In this document: piece after piece, positions 25,201 to 36,747 of the stretch
How the letters are laid out: each line of letters opens with the position of its first letter
How positions within the stretch are numbered: position 1 is the stretch's first letter
Assembly: GCA_023053545.1 (NCBI GenBank)
Contig: JAKZAN010000002.1
Coordinates: 7,250,790 to 7,314,789 of the forward strand
Length of the DNA stretch: 64,000 nucleotides
Reading direction: 5' to 3'
Source of the DNA: Lepidurus packardi
Taxonomy: Eukaryota > Arthropoda > Branchiopoda > Notostraca > Triopsidae
The notes under the pieces: model-generated
What the model saw: the letters and a program-made list of their open reading frames with translations, nothing else
Database searches by the model: none
Told to the model about the DNA's origin: nothing
Position numbers and translations under genes: made by a program

Positions 25201-28200
25201 TTCGAGTTCAGTTTCATTATTGGGAGACGTGATAACCAATGGAACACAGACAGAAAAGGGCTTTTTTGTCACATGAAACTCTGGCACATTAGCTCTGGCA
25301 CATTAAACCAAGCCACGCCCCATTTTTGCTTATTACTTCTGAGTTGAACAATTTTTCAAAAAGGTTTTCAAAAAGGTGGGTTTGTACCAAAAAAGGAGGT
25401 GTGTAAGGGCGGGTTTTGGTGTAATCGGCCAGACCTATTAATTCCTTCCATACAAAATTCAACGTTCTGTCAACAACAAAAAGAAAAAAGTGTCCTTTCT
25501 TTAAAATAACATTTTAAAGATTTATTTTTTTTTTAGCCTGGGTAAAGTGGGCGTCCGTTCCGGTAATGCCATGTGGGATAATGCCCAGCCAAGGCTGCGT
25601 GTTAAGAAAGGAAAAGAAAAAAAACGCATGAAAAACGGCAAAAATTTCAGGCACACAAAATTATTTTAATTTCCGTCCAAAATAAGTTTTCTTTCTTTTT
25701 GGTCAAAATCAATAAAAATATATATTTTTATTCAAGGGTAGTGATAAGGAGGAATAGGTCTGGCCGGTAGTTTGATTTAAAGGGAAGAGAATCAACAGAA
25801 AAATGAAAAAAGGGTTACTTTAAAAGATCCGAAAATACGGCGCGCGCTAATGAGCCTAATTAAGGGGGATGGGACATCTTTATTTAGAAAAACAGAGCCA
25901 CGCCTACTGGGATTTGTGTCGAGATTCTACTTCCGAATCGGACTGATCTTCATTGCGCACACGCAACCCCAAGGAGACGCAAACGCGTCGCCGAGTGGCG
26001 GGAGACATGATTTCTTCAGCAGAAATCGAAGGATCGTCGTACTCACTTTGGTCTAAGCTAATTGTAATGCAATCACCGATGAACCCCGATTCTTGCACAT
26101 GATTCTCTTCGCCTTCCGAGCTTTTGGAGTCAGGGTCGAGTTGCAAAAGTGAGCTGGGTGGTGAAGGGAAGATTTCTGCGTCAGGATCAGCCTCTGAATC
26201 GCAAAATTCGACGTCTGGGTCTGCCTCGGAATCGCAATCTCTCGCGCTGAAGTCGTCAACGGGTAGAAACTCCACGAACTCGTTGACTGGAGTAGTATCT
26301 TCTAGAGGATCGCAAGGGAAAGCGTCGTGATTCAGGTCCAAATCGAGATTCAGCTCGCGGCGCTTCTGATTGCTACAAATACTGGCAGAGAAATCGCTGC
26401 AATCACCTAAGTGATCATCGAAATCGTCGTCGTCGTCGGGCGGTTGAGTGATGGAAATCTTTGAATCTGATCGCTCACTAATACGGGAAAGCACTCGGAC
26501 CGGGAATCCGTAGCCAAGTCCCTCCCCCGTGCTTAAGGGCCAATGGCGATGGACACTGAACCGCGAATCGGGATCGTCGTCTTCTTCTAAATCGGGAGGA
26601 TCAGGCAAACCATCGTCGTCTAGGAAATCTTCGAGTTGATCTTCAGACACGATTTGGTCTTCTAGGCTCGTTGAGCTCAAGGTATCTTGTCGGTGGATTT
26701 CGAATTCCGCGTCGTCATTTGTAGGTGATTCTCCTGATTCCACTGATTCGCCTTCAATTTCCTGATCGTCAATGTACGGCAAAGGCCATTCTTCGTTCTC
26801 TAAATCTTCTTCCTCGGACACTTTTGTACCGAGATCTGAATCTCGCGAATCAACGACCCGATTCCCGTCTTCCGCTATGGAATCAAAGTTTTCTCTGCAC
26901 GATTCCATGGATAGAGCTTCTTCATAAGGCGAAGAGGTCGATTCAGTGATGACGGTACTAAGAATCGCCAGATTCACACACTGATTCTCAGAGATTTTCT
27001 CCACGGCTGATTTCAATAATGAATCTTCTGTAGAACCATTTGACCCGGCCGACATACTAGGATCTTCCCCCTGCAGAACCACCGTGATCGGATACGATGG
27101 CGAATCAAGGCGACTCGAGTCCACGTCGATTCTACTCAAAGAATCCTGTTCGCAACAATCAAGCGTGTCGTCATGACTCGAATACGCAGTAGGCGGGGGC
27201 AAATCTTGGAACGCAACGAATTCCACTGATTTGGGTCGCATCAGGCTCCTCGCAAACAACGATCCTACAACGATTTCCGACTGATCCTTTCTATGAAAAT
27301 GCCTAAAACTACGACTTCGTTGAGGATTTGGTGACGATCTCGGATTCGCATTCAGATTCTCACAAGATTTGGATAGAATCGTACCATTCACCGGATTCAG
27401 TGCCCAATCTTCACCAAAATCCTCCGGTGGTGGCACGACGAGTATTATTTCAGATCCTTCCGCTACATTGTATCGATGCAAAATATATGGAATCGCTTCC
27501 TCACTCTTCCGATTCGCTGCAGATTGTACCTTTGAATCGCCGCATTCATTTTCGTCATCTTGGGACAATAGATCCCCCGAATCAATGGAACACGTCCGTG
27601 TTCCCATCTTCCGATGATTCTCGTCTTCCTCTGCCAATAAATCGTAAGAATCGTGCGACACAGTGGCTCCATCCGTTGACGGTGCCCTAATAAAACTCCG
27701 CATTGGCGTCGAAGGCGTGAGTTCGGTCTCTTCGCTCATTAAACTCTCTCGTGAACAGAAAGGGGGTTGGCTGGGCTCACTTTCCTCCCACGCAATCACA
27801 TTATTCACACTTTCCTTCATTTTCCCTACATCCTCAGCTGAAATCACAATACAACTCTCCTCCTTTTCCTCCCCCTCTTCTTCGCAGACAGACACTCCCA
27901 TTTGGCTTAGGCGTGGCTTTTGAGAGTTAAGGACAGTGAGAGCAAAGTTATGACGCTGGGAGGAAACATGCATGAGAGGTGACTGATTCGGCACCGATTC
28001 TAGGGTTAGTAAGCAGCCCTGACTCCGACTGGAAGAAAAATTAACCTGCTGACCTGGATTGTTGCTGTTGGCACGCCCACCGGAGGGCATCCGGGGCAAG
28101 GAACCGTAGCCTGGTTGAGGGGGCGGGCCTGGGTGCTGAGGACTCGACGTGGCCGACGCACTAGACGTCACGGATGGTCCCATTGAAGGAGAACGGGAAC

Positions 28201-31200
28201 GCGCCAACGAAGCATGGCCAACGTCCTCACTTCCGCCCCGCGTAAGGGTGATTTCGTGCACGTCCACCGTTTCCGTACGTTCCGGTGAGGGAAGGGACGA
28301 ATGGCGGCCTGAGTGGGCATGGGAAGCGAAAGACAACGACGTAGGCGTCCCTAATTTTCGTAAAAAAAGAAACGTAGCTTAATGAGATAGAATGCAGGAG
28401 TAACTCATACAGTCGACATTTGACTTTCCAGACCCACTGAATTAGATACAGTACATTTAACTCCATTCCTTTCATTTTCCAACTCAATAAATCGTTCTTA
28501 AGTAGACACTAAGAATTCAAGCTCCATAATTTATGAGTTAATGCAAATGTCAAAAGCGGAGAAGGATTAAATCGATGAAGAAATAGCAAAGGGATTTACC
28601 AGCTACGTTGTCGGCGACGGGCAGTAATGGCTGTGCTGATACGCTCGTTCCCACGCCGGTGGAATGCAGAGGGCTCGTGTGTCGAAACGATTGGGACCTT
28701 TAAAAAAAAAAGAAAAAAGTGACAGCATTACTAACAGGCTCTGGAAAATGTTTATAAAGGTCTTGGACCCATGCATAAACAAAAAGAAGATGAGTTTTTA
28801 CGGAACAGAAGCTTAAATGTGAAAGAGTAAGATGAAAAGAACCAATGAAAATAAAACTAAAAATACTTTGAATACTTTGTAAAAATATTTTGAATACCTT
28901 TGGAAGGATTGACGTTTGACATAATTCTCACGCACATATTCAATGACTTGCTTCTGCGTGCGGCCAGTGTATCTGGTGAAATTGAAAGGAATGATATAAT
29001 CATAAAAAGGCTTTTCCCAAAACAGGAAATCAAGGTTATAATGGTAATGTACGGTTATAAATATGGGTGACTCATCTCCCGTTATACCTAAAGGACGAAC
29101 CGCGAGCCATAACGCGAGGTTTGGGCTTGGCGTCCTTTTTAACAAAAGCGCACCGGAAAAAGCCATGGTGTTCCACGCATTTCTTCCAGAAATTTTTGCA
29201 AGCGTCCCGGTGATCAAACACGAACTCCACGGTGTCCTTATAATAGCCCTGTTAAACATACACAAGACCATGTTTAATTCATTCGTTTCTTCGTCAGAAT
29301 TGTTTGCTCCCAAATTAGAATAATCCCACGCGTCACTAGCGTTTCTTAAGAGAAAAAGAACGAAAACATGGAACTCAGGCTTACAGTTTGACTCACATAG
29401 CCCTCCGGGTGTAATTTAATAAGGAATTTTTTCCGTTTAAAAGATAATTTTCGTATCTTCGCCCAGGAGAAGGTATTGATTTTCGTGAAATTCTGGAAGA
29501 CGAGAATTCCCATACTGGCCACCGCCAGGTTCAGCGGTACGCCCTCATGGTCCTATAAAATCCCATCAAAGAGAATAAACAAAAACGAGTCTCAGAAATA
29601 TGAATAAACACAAAAATCAATGCTCGTCAGAAGACACACAAGAACGACAATCGACCCTTCAAAAGTTTGGGTATATAGGTATGTATGTATATAGAAAAGT
29701 TGGCCTACTTTGGCTGGATGCATACGGCAGCCGTAAAGCTCACATCTCCGAGCCGTTTCAAGCAAATTAACGTCCGCCTCAGCCGGAGTTTGTCCCACGT
29801 GCTTCTTATGGTTTTCCATAATTCGTCTTTCAAGTTCTGCATCTTGGTGAGGAACAAATTTGTACGTCGACAGATAGGTGTGATCGGGGTAATCTTCCTC
29901 CACGAAATCTCCACATTCCGCTATTAAGGAAAAAAAATAAACTTATGAGAAGTCTATCTCGCTTGAAATAGTATGGTGGGTTTAATTACACTTACATTGA
30001 ACGATGTACGAGGCAAGTAATGCTGCTGTATTGTCATTACACTGGAGCCAGCCGTTGGCCAAATCGCGTTTAATTTGCAAACAGAACAAATATCTCGTAA
30101 ACTCTTCTTCTAATTGTGCAGGATCTGGGGTATAGAATTTGATAGCAAAACGCAGCAATGGATTTATTAAGGATAAGCCCATCTGGCGCCCAATCGGCTT
30201 CTCCAAGTCGAGCCAATACTGAAATATTCGATAGTTTAATCGATAACATTGCAAATTTGAAATTAATCTATAACTAACCTAGTCAATATGAATCGATTGT
30301 TTGGTTTTATATAATACCGAATGAAATAACACAAATACTGCAATAATCGGATACTTATTAGGAAATAACAATACTAATGAGGTATAAAAACCATACACAC
30401 CAAATAATGACTTAATAATGAACTGAATTATATAATGAAATATAAGCTAATTATGAGCCTAATTATGATCCTAATATACGGCTCAAGTACAGCAAACATT
30501 AACACTAACTTATAACCATAGTGTAATCGACACTAATAAATATTGGTAAAATACGAGTACAAACTGCTGAATATAAATGAAGGGAAAGGGTGTAGATACC
30601 TTGTTTTCCGCCGAGTCGTCGTATTCCAATCCGAAGTAATCCGATTCCAATAAATTCAGTTGCTTGCAAACTTGGTCAAACAGCACACGCGCAATAGCTT
30701 TTACCTACAAACCAAGAAAAATGTATACTAATAAACCATATCACCCTTTTTGAACAACTTTAAAACATTTTTTTTTTCCCTGTTCTGCTTTTAAGGAGCC
30801 GCAATCAAAAACGGGAACATAAGAGAAAAGTACTAATCAATAAAAAAACCAGCGTTTCATATCCCCTAATATGTTCCGCTTTGGCTTGTTTTCCTCTCCA
30901 ATCTTCCTCCCTTTTCACCAGCCTTTTCTTTCAAGACATTCAGCGGCTTTTCAGCAATTCTCCCCTTACCCCCCAATGCGTCACACACACACATTCACAC
31001 GCAATCTATTTTTACATTTCAAAGTCGTATGCAAAATAGCCACACAACTTCACGTCATCGTGCCGGGCAGGCAAGCTTTCTACTTTTTTATAAAAAAAAA
31101 AAAAATAAAAAAGAGAAAATAAAACTCACTTGGACACGGAAAGTAGAGACGGAATCGTCTACCATTTGCACACGAATATCCACCATTTTCCCGCTTTTCG

Positions 31201-31330
31201 TGGGCCCAACGTTGGGTGTGCTGGTACTATTGGTAGGCGTGGTATGATTTGCATAAAGTCCAGTTTGGTCGACTCCGGCTGGGGACGAATGGGAGTGGCT
31301 TAATTTCCCGGAATTGCTTTCCGTAGCCAT
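22275..31330 (-). CDS. FARP: FERM, RhoGEF and pleckstrin domain protein (FARP1/2, Cdep type)
   Basis: FARP proteins are FERM-domain guanine-nucleotide exchange factors for Rho-family GTPases, acting at the membrane in neurite and synapse development. Model (complement): 22275-22371, 22435-22586, 22644-22751, 22820-22977, 23038-23168, 23229-23380, 23449-23589, 23646-23755, 23816-24084, 24270-24403, 24460-24549, 24606-24820, 26047-28350, 28600-28697, 28898-28972, 29088-29248, 29397-29552, 29709-29920, 29996-30218, 30600-30704, 31130-31330; 1763 residues, phases consistent. Domains in order: FERM (residues about 42-330; [27 protein letters not shown]), FERM-adjacent segment ending [15 protein letters not shown], a 768-codon acidic linker exon, DH (about 1253-1450; [43 protein letters not shown]), PH1 ([17 protein letters not shown]) and PH2 ([17 protein letters not shown]). 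Human FARP1 has 1045 residues; the excess is the linker. The 3' edge of that exon at 26047 (GTGAGT donor) is the most uncertain junction. Confidence 0.94.
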
Positions 31331-32829
31331 TGTTGGCTATTCTCCCACAACTTCACCGTGGATGAATCGCTAAAGGAAGCTGAGCAATGTGTAATTGGAG
31401 AATTTCTTCACTTCCGGGACATTGCAGACGACACCAGCCTACAGTTTTTGAAAACCGGGCTAGGCAATGATGGTGGAAACTTCTCCAGCTGGGACTTTGG
31501 TTCCAAAGCCCTCCGAAATATTCCTGCAGGAAGACAAAATTGTTAGGAAATGGGAGAAATAGACGTCTTGGATTAGAAAACAGGATAAATCTTAAATTCT
31601 AATCCTCTTAGAACGCCAAAAATGCGAGACGAAACACTAAATGTGACTAGATTGGCACAGGATGGTTGTGCTTAAAGTAATCCTGGCTGTTAAACCCATC
31701 AGCAAAGACTTTCGCTCATTCAATTAACCACTTAACAGCGTCTTGACATGGGAGATGAATAGTTACTGAGACCTTTTGAGGTTGCGAAGCAGAGGGGAGT
31801 CATATCGCGGGTTCAAGAACGCAACTAAATCGGGGGAAGCAGGTTTTCAAGCTAAGCTGACAGGGATTTAACTACTTGTATCTGCTGGTTTCTCTATCTC
31901 TGCTTATTCTCTATGGCTTCTCTATTTTCCGTAATTCTAAAATCTTTCACGAAGTTGAAATGTTTGGGCTAAACAAACTTCTGTTCCCAACTACTTACTT
32001 CAATTGGCTTAAAAGGGAGCCTAAAATTGCTAGAGAATCCATCAAGAACTAAATGTTGCCCTTTTATAAAGGCAACTGTGAACCAAGGATTCTTCTTTTC
32101 TCTTTTTGCCACGTTCACAAGAAGATCAAAGAAAGACAAGTATAAAACAAGTAAATATTTACCTGAATATTGCTTGGGTTGCGGAAATTCTGACACACAA
32201 AAACTATGCGCAAATCACCGTGGCGTGTATCGTATCAAACACGGTTGGAAGAGACGGCAAGGAACCGCCCACACATGGGAAGAGGGCTTTAGACCACACG
32301 ACACAGATGCTTGTTCTCAATCCAATTTATGCGTCACCCGAACGCTTTTAGCTACCTCCAAGAGCTGCAATAGTTGCGTAAACGTATAAGAACTTGAGTT
32401 AATATCTTTTTGAGCAACACTCCAATCCAGAAACAAAAATTTACTCCATTTTTGATCACAATATTGACAGCCCCGTCACCGGCCGAACCCGACTGACAAA
32501 ACTACTTCTTACATTAGCTTAACTGCTCTACCGCTAGGTAACGCGCATGGGTCTCGACTTATGAATAACAATTAATATGGAATCAGGCCGTGATCGTTCA
32601 CCAGGGAGAAAAGGTTTTCGTTTGCACTGCCCAGGCCTGTCACAAAATGTGCTACGTCGTCAGATGTTCACGGCAGCAAGAAGATGCATAAAGAGCCTGT
32701 TTTTTCCTGACGAGGAAGCTGTAACTTTGATACCAGAATAAATAACTTGAGTCAAAAACGTTCAACACGTTCTCCGAAAGACTGACAAGTCGGTGTCATT
32801 TAAACCTGTGTCGAAAACTGACATCGATG

Positions 32830-33240
32830 TGTCGTTTGTCCTTTGGTGCTATACGAAAAAGCGGGGCCAACTCTGTAAGGCTCCTTGGGCGTTTTCGAGA
32901 TCAATTACTATTATAAAAGGGTCAGACTTGATAAAAACGATAAAATCATACGTATCGGAGCCTTTTTTGAGTACATATGAGCTTAACAGAGTTAGTTTTG
33001 TTCAGATGGGGAAACCTTGTCACTTTGTCCCTTTGTACTAGACGCAAAGGCGGGTTAACTCTGAAAAACGCCCGCAAAGGGTTAACTCAAGTACTATTAT
33101 AAAAGGGTCAGATTTGCTAAAGACAGTAAAGTTATGAGTATTGGAGGCCGTTTGACGTACACATGAGCTTAAAACAGTTAGTTTTATTCAAGATCGGGGA
33201 AACTGTGTCACTTGTCCCTTCGTACTACACGCAAAGGCGT
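32830..33240. repeat. Two diverged direct repeats of about 200 bp
   Basis: Blocks TACTATTATAAAAGGGTCAGA, GAGCTTAA..CAGTTAGTTTT and TGTCCCTT.GTACTA.ACGCAAAGGCG appear in the same order twice, at roughly 32830-33050 and 33060-33240. Many substitutions separate the copies, so the duplication is not recent. It is non-coding as far as I can see. Confidence 0.65.
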
Positions 33241-33263
33241 GCCAAGACGCATGCGAGGAATCT

Positions 33264-33455
33264 GTAGTGGAAGGCATGCGGGCTTTACTTTCCAGAAGAA
33301 AACAATATGTGCTTTCGTACAAAGCCGAGGCCGTTCGAAAATTTCGAAGTCTAGTCTACGAGCAAAGCAATGTAGAGAATAATTCTGACTGCTCATCTGG
33401 GGAAGACGATTCGGACCAAGAATTGGAAGACGAATTCATAGTAAATATCATTTAA
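33264..33455 (+). CDS. Possible terminal exon or very short gene, acidic tail
   Basis: From the first ATG (33276) an open frame of 59 codons reads MRALLSRRKQYVLSYKAEA, then a Ser/Asp/Glu-rich tail (SSGEDDSDQELEDEF), and stops at 33453-33455. A TAG just before 33264 could be an acceptor. An AATAAA follows the stop by about 14 nt (near 33470), which is what makes this more than a chance frame. I could not find upstream exons and I do not recognise the sequence. If real, the gene converges on the minus-strand gene ending at 33608. Confidence 0.3.
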   Translation, partial: VVEGMRALLSRRKQYVLSYKAEAVRKFRSLVYEQSNVENNSDCSSGEDDSDQELEDEFIVNII

Positions 33456-33607
33456 GCTAACACTTATTTAATAAAGCTTAAGAATGCTTTATTTATAAAT
33501 GGTTCACACATTGGTTCACTTCGTTACTCCCGGACAGTTATCTTCCCATTCGAATTCTATCACCTATTGTAGATCAAACAACAATCAAGGCTAACGTCTA
33601 CCGTGGT

Positions 33608-35054
33608 TCAATTGGATCTTACCACGATCTCCTCTTGTGTGTCTTGGGCATTTCCAATAATCTCACCGGCTGATGGGCTTATAACCTGTAAATTACTCTA
33701 AAACGAGGAAACAGTAAATCGGAAGAAGATAAGACGCTAGAAGGCAAAGCAACAAAATAATGGAAGCTTTACTTCGGTCGGTAGGGCAACGGTGTGAATC
33801 TGCTTCAGCTGGTCATTCGTCCGTCCGGTCACTCGTCCGTCAGGAAATTCAATCACCTAATATTTTACGGATAAAAATATACTTTCCTTGTGTCAGAAAT
33901 CCGGTGACCCTTAACTACTCAATTTAGCATAAAGATATTCAATAGAGTACTTACCACATCAAGCTCAGGTTCAAGTTCTTGGTTACCTTGAATCGAATGC
34001 ATTGCTGGTGAAATAGGCAGCTGTCTTCTTCTAGTCTTCTGGAATGAGTCAATGATGAAACAAATGCTGAGACTAATTTGTGAATAGCTGTACTTGGTTG
34101 CTTTGCTCTTCTGCCATTTTCGTTCTTTTGGCTTCGTTCTCTAATTAATTTCGTTCTCTAATTAATTAAGCGATTACTTATAAAAGGTAACACTTACTTG
34201 AACACGTCTTGAGATCTTTCGCCTTCCTCGCCTTTGTGCGTTTTTTCTTCTCCGTTTTAGTAACACCGGATGTATGAGTAGACTCTTTTCCGTGAGTTAC
34301 ATCAATTGAGAGTTCATCTACGTCTTCCTACATTTTTAACATTAAAGCGCTCAAATATATGAATACAAAATTACCTTGTCAGCCGTATGATCTTCGTCAG
34401 CCGACACTTCCGCTGAATCAGGAAGCGGTTGGGAATCCTCCCTGAAAGTAACGAAGACTTAACATCTTATAATAGTGTTAAAAGGGTATACTACATGGCA
34501 TTATTAAACACAATAGATTATACGAATGCCTGTAAAAGTTTTGTGACTGAACTTGAGAGTGTACTTGTCAACTGCAGAAATGTACTCCTCCTTCAGGAAG
34601 GTAAGGATATGATGGCCTCTTAGGCTTACATCCCTTCGCCCGCAGCTTTTCTCTTCCACAAACATTTTTTCAATTGTTTCGTTATACGTTAAGAAACTTG
34701 ACCTGTAGCTAGGCTTTCGCCCTATAATAAGCAAGACGCTTGCGTAACCGACACCTTCTAATTTTGCCATCTGTAAAATAGTTTTTATTTTCATAATTTA
34801 TGCGCACATAGTCTATGGAAGAAAAGTCTTACTTGTTTAAAAATAGACTGCTTAATGCGCATTAATGAGTTCGACTGTAAGGAAGCCTTCTGCCCTTTCT
34901 CAAAACTTTCTCGCAGCTTTCCATTCCGCTTTTCATTTGTCACTTCTTTGAAATTCGTTGGTTTCTTACATTCTGAACAAGTTTTTCTTAAGTAATGTAG
35001 TGGCTCACTGCAATGCGGGCACGGCTTTTTATTGCTAATATTCCTTTTAATCAT
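33608..35054 (-). CDS. Zinc-ribbon-like orphan protein
   Basis: Not recognised. Model (complement): 33608-33697, 33773-33856, 33955-34038, 34094-34140, 34198-34327, 34375-34441, 34565-34770, 34833-35054; 309 residues, all GT-AG and in phase. Residues 12-33 carry a CPHC and CSEC pair, a CxxC-x10-CxxC zinc-ribbon-like knuckle. A basic helix-rich stretch follows, then a second block (MAKLEGVGYASVLLIIGRKP, about residues 75-140). The remainder is polar, acidic and then Lys-rich, with a late motif VIEFPDGRVTGRTNDQLKQI. The last exon could alternatively use a GTAAGA donor at 33622 and continue elsewhere; here it is read through to TGA. The start codon is chosen because the sequence around it is duplicated at the start of the neighbouring gene. 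A nuclear role is only a guess from the basic, zinc-knuckle character. Confidence 0.55.
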
Positions 35055-35215
35055 TTCCAGTGAACTACCAATTTTCAAATACCAATGTTTGTAAACATAA
35101 ACCAGAAAGAACAACAGCACTCCGAGTGGCGATGTCCCTAAGCTTTCGCCCAGAGGTTTATAGCAAATTCTTCTGATACACTAGTTTCAGTATTCGACCA
35201 GCGGGATACTTTACA
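35054..35215 (-). promoter_or_regulatory. Duplicated upstream/start segment, copy A
   Basis: Upstream of the orphan gene start this strand reads TTTACAAACATTGGT, then TTTGAAAAT and, after the ATG, AAAAGGAATATTAG. The same succession occurs before and at the start of the gene at 36747. Further upstream, GGCGAAAGCTTAGGGACATC and CACTCGGAG recur in a third copy near 36935-36980. The segment also overlaps the last codons of the next gene (stop at 35211), so the intergenic distance is only about 156 nt. Confidence 0.6.
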
Positions 35216-36747
35216 TCTCTTCGTCAGTTGTTACCGGCGAACCTGTTGCAGATGGCACCTCATCGACAAAACCGCTCAGTCCGGACATGCATCGTACCCA
35301 TTCTTCAAATGCGTCCTTAAATGCGATTTGGGAGATTACCTACAAGAAAAGAGGTTACAAGAGAAATAGAATAAGTAGTAATTGTTATGCAATCAGTAAG
35401 TGCAATACTTACGCGTACATCTAAGTCTTTTGAGAGACGTTGAAGGGAAGCAAGAAACGCTCTAACTGAGAGTTGAGGACTGTCCATTTTTAAAAAGAAG
35501 AACGTGCGTAGTGTTTCGGTAGAGAATATATAGCACCCTTTAAAGTAAGAGTAGAAAAAAGTTAGGCAGCCAGTCTTTAAAGGTCCCGTTTACCTCCGTA
35601 AATACTGGACGAACCAGCGAAATAGTTAGAAGCAACGAGATTTTCCCAATCGACTTTATGAATGAAAGTGCACGAAAGGCATTTCACGGCCGGAAGGAAT
35701 ACATCTTGTTGACCTAAGGGGGATGGAAAAAGAAATGCATGTGATAAGACATTACTGCTTATCTGACAGACTACCTCGAACGGACACGAATACGCAGGGG
35801 ATATCAATAATGCACTCGACTTCTTCCGAGCCGCAGTTTTTACAATTGCTTTCAAGTCTTGCCGGGATTGCACGATCTAACACAGATGAACGAGTTTAAT
35901 GTATTTCCTCATCGATATATTACGAATATACCATCGTTGCCCAGAGCGTATGATCCATCCTGCTGTAAAACTAAAGTCTGACAAGGTTTAAGGGTCGTCT
36001 TAAAGTCAACAACCCAGGTATGACGAACATGCGTAGCTAAGAATTTGTGTTTTAGTGCGTCACATGTGACGCACAAAGCCCCACAGCCGTCTTCACACCT
36101 GTAATGCTTCACTAATTGAAAAACTAGAAGCACTTAAAAATGTACCTCATAATCGCCGGATTTGAGTTGCAATTAACACAATTCTCATTGGTGAACGGAG
36201 GAGATTCTTCTTTAAAAAACGCAGTGAATATTTCCGGCCTTCTTGCTTCCCACTCTGAAGATCTCTTTTCTCTCCTTTCAGTCCAAGTCCGAGAAGGGGG
36301 TGGATTTGGTTGTCCTTCAGTGAACGTATTTTCATCCAAAAGTTTCCTGAGCCTCACTGGCTCAACGCGATTACCTACAATAATAAAACATTTAACCAAC
36401 GAGAATAAATATTCTAACTTAGCATCCTTACACGCTTGGGCCTGGGGAATTTCTGGAGCTTCGGACACGAAAGGTTCAGAGGTCGACGCACCATCGTTAA
36501 GATTAAGAGTTTTCGCCATACCAGTGGTCTTAGTTTTGGAAATACGCGATGGTCGGTTTGAGGATTGCAATGTTCCGGCTCTTGTGTGTATATACAGTTT
36601 ACCACGACTTTTTCCGCCATTTTTTCTACTCTTTGCTTTTTCAGCTTCCTTTTTCCTTTTCTGTACAGCTTCATACCGTTCTTTCAACATTTCACCGATC
36701 GTCGAAGCCAACTTCTGCTCGGTCTCCCTAATATTCCTTTTATTCAT
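35211..36747 (-). CDS. CxC cysteine-cluster protein related to KDZ transposons, transposase domain absent
   Basis: Model (complement): 35211-35339, 35413-35537, 35594-35713, 35775-35876, 35932-36098, 36146-36374, 36432-36747; 395 residues, GT-AG and in phase throughout. The N-terminal 100 residues are basic and helical. Then comes a zinc cluster (CVNCNSNPAIMRCEDGCG, ALCVTCDALKH, later HVRH), a Cys pair (CKNCGSEEVEC) and a KCLSC block. After this, ETLRTFFFLKMDSPQLSVRA resembles the segment that leads into the transposase in Kyakuja-Dileera-Zisupton (KDZ) elements. The frame stops soon after, so the catalytic RNase H-like domain is missing. Spliced, uninterrupted exons argue for a retained host gene rather than a dying transposon. 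The family assignment rests on recalled domain architecture, not a search. Confidence 0.6.

Larger units (their letters stand above)
31331..33607. other. Intergenic, repeat-rich
   Basis: The left part should hold the FARP promoter and 5' UTR. There is a copy of the ACGTTCTCC repeat signature at 32760-32800, two diverged direct repeats at about 32830-33240, and a possible plus-strand terminal exon at 33264-33455. Frames at 32027-32389 show no recognisable motif. Confidence 0.5.

Noticed and set aside
32027-32389. Plus-strand frame of 120 codons with several Cys
   Set aside because: No consistent splice sites, no ATG start and no recognisable Cys pattern; it lies in repeat-rich intergenic sequence.
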